Positions 11,311 through 21,100 of a stretch of 64,000 bases of DNA are shown in pieces. Numbering within the stretch: position 1 is the stretch's first letter; each line of letters opens with the position of its first letter. Made by a program: the position numbers and the translations under genes. Location: the NCBI GenBank assembly GCA_003117195.1, contig BDSI01000007.1, positions 62,001 to 126,000 on the forward strand, read 5' to 3'. Origin of the DNA: Eudorina sp. 2006-703-Eu-15. Taxonomy: Eukaryota; Chlorophyta; Chlorophyceae; Chlamydomonadales; Volvocaceae. The notes beneath the pieces were generated by a model, which was not told the DNA's origin, searched no databases, and saw only the letters and a program-made list of their open reading frames with translations.

Positions 11311-11841
11311 ATGTCCGGCCTGCGTGCTGCGCAGCGGCTGGGCTCGGCAGGTTTGTCGCATCTTACCGCAGGGCCAGCAGCGTGGCAGTTGGCGACGCAG
11401 CACGTGTATGTCGTTGCTGGGATCGGTGTTGCCGCTCACCGCTCATCAGTTCATCGCCAACGTACCACTCTGACCGCCGCCGCTTTCGTGCGCTTCTGCG
11501 CGGAGGAGCTGGGCCTGGGCGAGTCGGCGGTGCTGCCAGGGAAGCGCACGGCCGACTGAACCCCATGTGCGTATGCCTCATGCATCATCACGTGGGTGGG
11601 TGGGTGGCAACACGCCGTACAAAGGGTTCCGTGGATGGAGGGAACGCTATCGGCGTTGGCGGACGGGCAGCGCTCACGTGGGGTCATGACTGGGAACTTA
11701 TAAGTCAGCCAGCAGCCACGCGCGGGTCAGCGTGAAGGCGGACAGTCACGGCGCCAAGGCCCCCTTGGCCATCGGCCTCCTGCGCCTGCTGATCGGGTGG
11801 CTGGCGGCTCGTCAGGGTATCCAGGGTAGGCCCCTGCATTA
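11311..11841 (+). pseudogene. Possible orphan coding exons, unrecognised
   Basis: Two plus-strand stretches look protein-like. One ends FVRFCAEELGLGESAVLPGK with a stop at 11557-11559. The other, about 11731-11841, reads KADSHGAKAPLAIGLLRLLI then GWLAAR. They are in the opposite orientation to the remnants at 10.1-11.0 kb. I see no start codon, convincing splice sites or known family. Composition alone could produce such blocks. Confidence 0.25.
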
Positions 11842-12207
11842 ACATGGGGCATCCATCCAGGGCTGGATGACCAGCAGCATCCAGGTCACTGTACCTCTGT
11901 ATGCTTAGATGAGCGGCATCTCAGTTCTGTATGCCCGCCGTGCAGGGTGCGTGGGTGTTTTTGGGGATGGATGCATGTAACTGGATGGGCTGATGGGGCT
12001 GGATATGGCCCAAAAGATTGGTGGACATGCAGCCATCCATGAAGAGAGAATGCGCACATTGGACGGTGCCACAATGAATTATCCTATCCCGGAACGCATA
12101 CGATGCCCTGGGCAACATGGACGGGGGGGAGGATGAGGTCATGACCTAAGCAATGCCCAGGGCAAGGGGCGACGGGCACTCTCGCTCTGCGGTATCGCCC
12201 GCTTAGG

Positions 12208-15200
12208 GTGGGCTCTTGGAACGCGGATGGGCTCAGGACACCAACGCACACAGCCAAGCTATGTGCCGCTCTGAAGTGGTGGGAACGCGAAAACATGGAC
12301 GTTGTGTGCATCCAAGAAACCCACATTGCGACAAAACCGCAGTTCCAGTGCTTTGCGGAGGCGCTGACGAAGGCTACAGCGGGCATGCAGATCAGAGGCT
12401 GGCAGGTAGTGGCACATTCGTATGCCCCGTCCGTCCACACAGGGGGGGTTGCAATCCTCACCCGCACAGGGGCCCACGCAACAATCAAGCAAGTAGCCAC
12501 ACCCAACCACCTCAGACCCACCATGCCGCATCGGGGCCGGATGTGCCAGTACTCGTTCATGTGGCGAGGACACAAGATCCATCTGGTAAACGTCTACTTG
12601 CCCACATCGGGCAGTGCACCCACGGCAGAGCGAACATCCTTTGTTACTAAGCTCATCGCTCCGATCAGTCAGGGCAGCACGGAGGTGGACCCGGTGATGG
12701 TGGTCGGGGACTTCAACTTTGTCATGGACCCCGGAAAGGACAGCTCCGCAGGACCCAATGGGAGGGTGGCGGACAGGGCGGTGGCGCGGGCGTTTGCCGA
12801 AACGTGCACGAACCTCACGGATTCCTACCGCGCACTGCACCCCCAAGGGCGGGAATACTCGCATATGTACCACGCCCCAGCCCTGGGAGGGTCCCGGCTG
12901 GACAGGATCTATGTCTCGAGCGCGATACACCCATTCATTGCAGCGGCGGCCATGAGGGGCCAAACACCGTCGGACCACCGGATGGCTACCGTGACCCTGC
13001 TCCCGAGGACCGGCCTGGCGCAGGGCCCAGGCATGAAAAGGGTTAGGTGCGACTTCATGAGAGTGAGGCCGCTACACGACCACTTTGACGAATGGCTCAC
13101 GGGGGAGCTGGCGGGCAAACCTGCCAGGGAAGACGCAGAGGGATGGCTGTCGTGGTGGGGCCCCTTCAAGACCCGTATGGTCGAGAAGATAAGAGAACTC
13201 AGCCATGCGGCCAGACATGCGCGTGTACGACCGGGGGCTCGGAGCCGGACTGCCATCGAGCGAGCGGAGCAAGCAGAACTGAAGGCCGCCGAGGCACCCG
13301 GCGACCCCGCGTCGATTCAAGAAATGGTGGAAGCGCAAACGGAGGTACGGGCCGCTCTTAGAGAGGAAGGGGACGACTTCCGGCGTCGGCTGCGGGTGCA
13401 ATGGCTACGGGAAGGGGAACGGCCGAACCGAGCCCTGACGGCCCTGGTCAAGCCACCTCAGGCGCAGAACGTGGTAGCTGGGCTTAGGGACAAGCACGGG
13501 AACTTAGTTACGACTGTGAAGAAACTGCCACAAGTGGTCGCGGACTACTGGGGGACGATTTGCCAATCCCCGGCGAATGTGACAGCATGTGACAGCGGAG
13601 GATAGGGAGCAAGTGCTGCAGGCCCTGCGGCACCGAAACCTAAGGATACCGGAAGACCAAGCAGCAGACATCGGCTCGATGGAGGTGTCCGCCATGGAGG
13701 TAGGAAGTGTCTTGAAAACGCTGCGCCCGGGAAAATCGCAAGGATGGGACGGTATCCCGGGCGAGCTGTATAAGGGATACCGGGCGAAGTTTGCAGACGT
13801 GTTGGCGAATCTGTACACGGCCATTGGAACCCTAGGGCGAACGCCGGACGGGTCACCATTCTGTACAAGAATCGGGGGCATCGGTACCTGCCAGGTAGCT
13901 ATCGGCCGATTACACTGCTGTGCACGGACTATCGCATTCTAGCAAAGGTGCTAGCCAACCGCCTGGGCCCAGCCCTAGGCAAGGTGGTCACCCTGGAACA
14001 GTCGGCGTTTCTCCCGGGGAGACTGATAGGCGCAAATGTGCTGTTTCTGCGGTACCTGCCCCACCTGCTGGCACAGCAGGGCCGATCAGGCTGCATAGCC
14101 TTCCTGGACATCGCGAAAGCGTACGACACTCCAGACCGGCCCTTCCTCATGGGATGCATGGACGCGATGGGGGCCGGGGAAGGGCTGATGAAGTGGACCC
14201 GTACCATCCTGTCGGAGACAGCGGCGAGAGCAGTGGTGAATGGGTACAAGTCGGAGCTAGTCCCCATGACGGCGGGAGTCAGGCAGGGGTGCCCGTTAGC
14301 ACCACTGCTATATCTGTTTGCAGCACAGGCGCTGCTTTGCTGGCTGCAGCAATGCGGGGTAGGGATCAAGTTAGGACCGCAGGATAGCGAGCTCACTACG
14401 GCGGTGCAATTTGCGGATGATACGGAAGTAGTGCTGGAGAACACCCAGGCCGTGGCTCCATTCCTGGAATATATGGACACATACGCGAAGGCGTCGGGGC
14501 AACAGCTCAATCTCGACAAGGTGGAGCTTCTGGTTGTAGGGGCGGCGGACGAGTCGGGCACAGTCGCGTTGGGCGAGGGTCAGGACGTCGCGGGGTTGAG
14601 GATTGTTCACCGCGCCACTGCGCTTAACCTCCCTTTCACGAAGGGACGCTGACCTGGACTGGAGGGCGCACGGGGACAAGGTGAAAGAGCGCCTTCAGGC
14701 GCTATCGCGGCTATCCCTGTCGATATTCGGGAGGGCATCATCAGCGGCAGCATATGGACTGCAGCGAGTGACGTGGCACATGGAGCACGGCGGATTACCG
14801 CCCCAGAGAGATGGCGGCTCGCTTAATCGATAGAGGACTCGGCCCCGACGACACAGAACGGAGGGCAACAGGGGTTCCCAAATCGCTGTTGGCAGGGCAC
14901 CCGACGGGAGGAGGGTTTGGGGCCCTACCCCTGCTGGAGCACGCGCGGGCCAGATGGGCCGGGTGGGCGGTCCGCTTCGTCCTGGGACCCAAGGGCGGGG
15001 CAGACGCCCCGTGGCGGCGAATTCTGCTTGAGTTCCTACGTGGAGCGATACCGGGCTTCGAACCCATCATGGCCTTGACGGCGCCCCATGCAGGACCATG
15101 GCTGGACTGCCCCGGACTACCGGAGGGAGTGAATCGGATAGCAAGGGCTCTGAGTGCCCTCCCGCCCGTGATCGATGTTGAGGCGGAGCCCCTGACCCCA

Positions 15201-16451
15201 GGGGGCTGGTGCTGGAATGCACCGCTGTGGGGCAACCCGCTATTACCACACGGGCTGCAACTAGGCGAGCGACCGGGGCTCGAACATAGGCATGCCGCCC
15301 TTGCCAAATGCCTGTCGCTGAGGACCATTGGGCATGCGGTTCGAGTGATATCCCGGCTCCGGGACACGACGGACGGATGGGAGAGGAACTTGGACGCGAA
15401 CCCCCCGACCGCCCGCACGCAGCGCCAGCGTCGCCGGGGATGGGCAATGTTTGTTAGGGAATGCTTGGGGGTAGGAGCCGACGGGTGGCAGGAGTGGGAC
15501 CGGTGGAGGGAGTGTGAGGCGGCCCTAGAAGCGCTCCGACAAGACATCCCACCAGGGTGGTGGGAAGCCGCCGAGGGGTCCCTGGGGCCCACCGAGGCGA
15601 CCCCCCCAGGGAGAGAGGAAGTCACGGAAATGCTGGTGAGGCGCATGGGGTGGAGGCTGCAATACGGCCTCAAGGTGGCACTCCACGAGTACACCGTGCG
15701 GTATGGCACGACACTGCAGCTGCAAAGCCTGGGGGAGGCGAGGCGTGCGGCGCACACACGCTTTGTTTGCGAAGCGCTTGGGGTAGAGGATACTGCGCCA
15801 GAAGTGTCGAGGATGGTTTCCAAGGTAATAGAGAACATGCAGCGGATGTGGACGGAGACCAAGTGGGAAAACTCCAATAAGAAGGCGTATTGGCGACTGG
15901 CGGTTGATGGCATCCCAATGCTTGGTAACTCCCACATGAGGGGGGCGGCGGTGGCCCCTTGTGGATGCGGGACGTACCCCGGCGCCGGGGCGATACGGCC
16001 AACACCCAGGCAACACCATTTTTGGGGCTGTGGGGTGGCACAAGCGGTTGTCGCACAGATCGAGGCAAGGCTAGGGGTGAGCCTTCAAAGGCAGCAGGTG
16101 TGGCTCGCAACGCCCCCCGTGGGTGTGCAACAGTGTGTCTGGGACGTTGTCGTCTTGGCGGCAACCAGTGCCATCGAAACGGGCCGGCGAGCCCTGAGGG
16201 CCGACAGGTCCAGGAACGCGGGCGGGATCCCGGGGTCCTTAGGGGACGCTGAAGGGCTAGCCGCCCGGCGGGCAGTGGCAGACTTTTGGAGCCGGCTCTA
16301 CGACTTCGCTGAGCTGGGAGTCCCAGTGAAAGGAGTGGTCAGCGGTGGGGGCTACACACCCGATCCTGAAAGTGCAGGACGGTCGTCTTGTGTGCCGAGG
16401 CCCGGTTCCGTCAGGCCAGGATTCTTAAGCCCTGTAGGTACTCTGTCGTAA
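12208..16451 (+). pseudogene. LINE ORF2: EEP endonuclease, reverse transcriptase, C-terminal Zn-knuckle (frameshifted)
   Basis: Endonuclease motifs are present in order: VGSWNADGL, IQETH, VVGDFNFVMDP, SRLDRIYVS and SDHRMATV (12208-13010). Reverse transcriptase motifs follow: GKSQGWDGIPGELYKGY (about 13730), YRPITLLCTDYRILAKVLAN, QSAFLPGRLIGANVLFL, FLDIAKAYD, GVRQGCPLAPLL and the catalytic FADDTEVVLEN (14410-14450). The tail (14811-16451) ends in a CGCGTYPG...RQHHFWGCG region (about 15960-16035), similar to the C-terminal CCHC-like domains of plant LINEs. The frame changes at about 13600 (stop at 13603-13605), near 13850, near 14640 and near 14800. The protein is therefore not made as one piece and this copy should not be autonomous. 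Confidence 0.85.
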
Positions 16452-16837
16452 TAGACCGCGGGTGGTCAGGGCACTGACGCCCAGTGGAGCTATCGCTAGG
16501 TGTGGGCAGTTTTTTCGGCCCGGTGGGACCGTACGGGCAGGTCCCTGAATGGTGACTCGCGAGCCCCCGTGGCCTTCCAAGACTACGGGCCACCGCTGGA
16601 GAAGTGACCCCGACTTGGTGGGGGTGGTGGTTCGCTAATAGGGGCGCCATGGTGGCTAACTCCCCCTGAGCGGGCTTTATCCCTTGCCATGGTTGGTTCT
16701 CAGGAACGGGGTGGTTCCCTGGTAGTGTGGGCCCGGGGAGTGTTTCGGTGCACTTGGGGAGCCTGTCCGGAGCGCCATGGTGGCGTTAGTTCATTTAGGC
16801 AGTGTATGGTGAGGAAGCCTCGGCTGTCGCCGGGGCT

Positions 16838-16887
16838 GTCACCGATGACCCGCGGGGTCCGCTGTAACATCCTAATAATAATGAATT
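16838..16887 (+). repeat. Conserved LINE 3'-end motif, dispersed in the window
   Basis: The segment starting GTCACCGATGACC and ending GTCCGCTGTAACATCC, followed by a TAA-rich tail, closes the retrotransposon. Close relatives occur at 30836-30870 (+), 35534-35567 (+) and 23228-23334 (-). TGTAA is the usual green-algal polyadenylation signal, so the motif may be the element's own 3' processing signal. The short copies may be extreme 5' truncations or a non-autonomous family sharing this end. Confidence 0.65.
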
Positions 16888-18162
16888 ACCTTACCGGCGA
16901 GGGAGATGAACCGTTCGCTGCACGTCTCGCGTGTATGTCCATTGAACAACGGGCAGCAGGGTGATAACGTTAATGGTGGTGACGGAGAGGCGGCCCACGG
17001 CGGGGTGGCAGCTACTACTAGACACAGCAAGAGGTGGATGGTTCGGTGATCGATCGCGCGACGACGGCGTGACGGCACTGCACAGTCCTGTTACGGGTGT
17101 CTAGTGCTGAAGTCAAGTACGTTACTCACCTACCGTGCACGGATCGGGGCGATAGTGGTCGCTTCCACGCGGAACCGAGACATTGGCACTATCATTTCCC
17201 TCACAGTCCAGCACCTCCGTCGTCACTTGAGAAAATCGGCGGGATCGCCGCAGGCCCCTTCTCGTAAAATAAAACATTTCTGGATGTTAAGCCTGAACTG
17301 TTCAACAAAGTTTCGTCCGTACTGCCCACATTTGCGGTCAGTCGTCGAATTCAGGTGCAGCACGTGTACCGTTATCGAGCGGACTGCGACGGATGACCAA
17401 CAGAATTTGATAATCCTGCAGGAAGCGCTGTCGGCAAGATTAAAATGTTGAAATAATCACCGTTCAATAGACCCAGTTCATACTTTTGCTACGCGCGCTG
17501 ACCAGGGTTCGGTAGGGCGAGCAGGAATCACTTGTCAGACTCGCGGCAAGGTTCTAGCGCAAAAATGGTTACCTAACTCACCTACCGCTCTCATTTGATC
17601 TTATATCGTCCTTGAAGTTCTTGTGGCCGCCTTGTAGCACACTGAGCACCCACACTCCCATCCCTTGCAGGCCTGCCTAAGCCTGTAAGGTATCAATCAA
17701 TTCCTTGAAAGATATGCGTATTGCGCACTGGTCCTGGAGATATTTAGCGCTGTAACGGCTATGATCTAACTGTTACGGAAGAAACCAACTTTAACCGGTA
17801 CAAGGAGACAAGTTACGAAATTATGAATGGCATCATAGTGTGTTGAAGACCAAAGTTTTGATACATTTTGATACATCCTTGAACCATCACGTACACCTCG
17901 GTTGATGCGTTTTGCACGGCTTTCAGCTGGCATAGCCGCCCAGCACGCCTCACAAACACCGGCGCGGACGGCAAGTAAGCTACCGTTAGGACGTTGTGCA
18001 CACGGTTGATCAAAGGCCAACTCTGTTACAGCGTACGCTTAAGGCACAGTGGCACATTTTTTCTTCCTTTGCGTGTGTTATGTTGGGGCACGACCGCTTA
18101 ATAAAAAAATCGCCTTTGAGTTTCACGGCGAAATGACTTTTGTCCGGAGAAGCGGGCTTAAG
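16888..18162. other. No supported gene; region upstream of the receptor-like kinase
   Basis: Base composition is lower in GC than the surrounding DNA. A 115-codon open frame at 17104-17451 (+) has no recognisable motif. The promoter and 5' UTR of the kinase gene should lie toward the right end. In-frame ATGs at 18049 and 18133 precede the chosen kinase start. Confidence 0.4.
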
Positions 18163-21100
18163 ATGCCAAGCTCCGTTGCAGTCCTGGCAGCCTGGTTTCT
18201 CTTTTGGTCTACCATTATGGCCGATAAGCTGTCGCAAGATTCAATATGTCAAAATGGAGATCTTCTCAACGCGGATGGTGAACCTCTGAACGGCGCCGGC
18301 CTGCCGACCGTTGTGCAAGTATATACGGGAGGTCAGGCCATTGATGCCCTGGTGAACCCCGCTGTTACAAACATCATAATCATGAAGAGTATTGACTTTG
18401 TGGAGGCAAATATGGGGTCCTACACGCTTCCAATACATTTGAATCGAAACATATCCTTCGCCGGAGCATACGCGAATCATAGCAAATGGCCAGTCGTGGA
18501 TATGGCCTACATGCGCACTGTGGTGAGGGAATTAGGGCGGTGATGCCTGATTAGGTGGGCCATGTACGGTACTGACTGCTCGCCGTACGGTCCGGACGTT
18601 GCTTCTTGGGTGAGGAGGTTGGGGCTGTTGCGGGGTCGTCGATCCATCGGCCAGCCTGCCAGACTGTCGGCCTGTCCGAGCCTGAGCGCTTGCCTTACCA
18701 CATTCACCTAGCTAGGGGCAGCTGGCCCGCGCCGCCATCCAATCAAATGACGGAGGCGGGTTTTCTCGCCATGTCTGCTTGTTATGCGGCCATTGTGCCG
18801 CCCATGCAACTATTCGCGTGGTTGGTCGGTGATGACATCACACAGTAACGGCACGGCCGGATAACGCGACGCACGCACAACACAGATCGGCCCGCCTCAC
18901 CGGCAAGGGCTTCCGGGGAAATGCAGCGCTCCGGTCGGCTGCGGTACCCGCCCGGGGCCCATCTGGCACCATGTTTTACTAGGCTGCCTGCCTGCCTGTC
19001 TACCTCGGCAAAGGATTAGCGATAATGAATGATTCCCTTGGCGCCCCAATCTGTCAAGACCTGCTCATGCTCCCCCGACGCATGCCTCTTCCAGCCAGCC
19101 ACTTATCCCCTCGAACCCCCCATCGAATTCCGGACAGTTTAAAATGGGCCCCGGCATCGTGTTCTGCTGGTCTCAGCTGGTGATCCGGGGCATACGGGAG
19201 GGACCCATCTGGCAGGTAGGTCAGGCCAGGTCAGACTGGAAACGCATGGAGCTGACGCTCGAACTTCCGTACTTTCGTTGCTACCTACCTGCTGGTTGCT
19301 GGAGAGTTGTGGCATCAGGAGGGCAGGAGGCCTAGAGGTCAAGAGGGCAGGCACCCATTGACTATCTAGTGCACCATCTAGTAGACATCAGCAACCAATG
19401 GGAAGCAGGGGTGGGCACCGCGGACACGTCTCGCGACACCTGCGCACACACACGTAGGCCTCCCGGGGCTGCTGAAACCTGCTCTCTGGGCAGCGGCAAC
19501 CGCCATCATCAAGACCCCATCGCCATCAATGGCCGTACATCGGTCTCCGCTGTTGTGAGGTACCGATTGCTCCAAGGGGGCCGGCCCCTGCCTGCCTCCT
19601 GAAAACCGCACTAACGTGCGACCTCCCCCCGCTTGCCTCAGGCGCCCGGGATCGACGTCCTGGCGCTACCCGACTCCCAGGCCTCGGCAAGCGGCGGCAC
19701 AGGCCTGTCCCCGGAAGCGGCCGCCGCCATCAACAACGGCATGTTCGGCTCCCCCGTGGCGTATGTCACGAACGCGGCACTCGTTTACAGTGAGACGACG
19801 TGAAAAGCGCTGGCAGTGCGCGGGTCTGGGCTTGCAACTGCTGTACTGCAGATGCCGTACGTGCTGCTGCACGTGGGAAGCGTGCGCGGGGTTGACCTTA
19901 CCCAACTGGATGTGGCCTCACCACGTCCGCACTGGACTGAAAAATGAATGTCATTTGGTCAAAGGTCTTCTTGTTTGTGCCACTTGGGAGACAGGGGGGT
20001 CTGATGGCATGCAGTACAGCACTGCCTCGTCCTCCCGACACGTATGGGACAGGCGGTCGGCTCGCGGCGTCGCGGGGTGCGGAGCCGTACATCGGCTGCC
20101 AGCAGGCTTCCCTGGTGGCCCGCAGTGCTTTGCTAAGAACGGGGAAATGGGCGCGGGTGTCGCTGTTTCGCGGATTCGCTTGTCTTGGTTGACTGCCGGG
20201 GGAAAGGGGGGCCGCGCCGCCGGTGTCCCCTATATGGCTATATAGCTGAAAGGCGTGACGTGCCATGAAGCCCGCCGGCATGAAGCCCGCCATTCACGCC
20301 GCGGCGCCCACACGACGACGCAACAATCAGACGCGCTATCCACACTCCTCCCAACACCCGCATCCGCCTCCCCTCTGCCTCTTCACCGGACCGTTGCTCT
20401 GGCAGCAGCGCAGTATGAATATGTATATATGCTTACCAAACATCCTACACGCCCCTCGGCCTCCGCGCCCTTGCCCCCGGTCGTTCCGCCGGCTGCCCGC
20501 CGCAGGGGGCTGCCTGCCCAAGTCCATGGGCTCGCTATCCAGCGACTTGATACCCCGGCCGCCGGCCTTCCCCGGGAACCAGTCCGAGTGGCTGCTGCCG
20601 ACGAAGCTGCCGGGCAGCTGCGACAACTCGACCGCCGGCCAGCGCCTGCGGATGGGGATGGACTACTGCTGGCCGCAGTGGGGGTACGACCAGGACCTCG
20701 CACTGTACGGCACTGATGTGGATGCGTACGACAAGCCGATTCTTCGCAATTATGTCGTGCGGTTGGTCTCGGTGTACTACCTGGTGAGTATATGTCGTAC
20801 CTAGGACGAACCTCGTACGCACGTCCCCCCTCGCAGGAGCCCACGTGCTCGTGTGCGGCATGTGCGCCGGTGGCGCTCCACCTGGACAGGAAGATGCACG
20901 TGTTTCAGGCTGGCGATCCTCGCTGCACACACACGTGTATGGCCAGCGACCAGCGACGGACGGACGGACGGATAGATGGACGGATGGGCGGATGGGCGGA
21001 CGGACGCCGAACCATTCACGCCATGCGGCCACCCACCGACCGACCCCCGGCCCTCATGCCCTCATGCCCTCATGCCCTCATGCCCTCATGCCCTCATGCC

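Larger units (their letters stand above)
12150..16887 (+). mobile_element. L1-type non-LTR retrotransposon, 5'-truncated and degenerate
   Basis: The element carries an apurinic endonuclease, a reverse transcriptase and a C-terminal zinc-knuckle-like region in one orientation, the layout of L1-clade LINEs. No ORF1 (gag-like) is visible upstream, so the 5' end is probably truncated; the exact 5' boundary is not visible and 12150 is approximate. A roughly 430-base 3' untranslated stretch follows the coding region and ends in CCGATGACCCGCGGGGTCCG, TGTAAC and a TAATAATAAT tail at 16872-16885. I could not see a clear target-site duplication. Confidence 0.8.

Noticed and set aside
13920..14387. Alternative frame over the reverse transcriptase (GASQPPGPSPRQGG...)
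   Set aside because: Shadow of the RT frame, which carries all the catalytic motifs.
17104..17451. 115-codon plus-strand frame upstream of the kinase
   Set aside because: No recognisable motif, no splice partner and ordinary length for chance in this lower-GC stretch.
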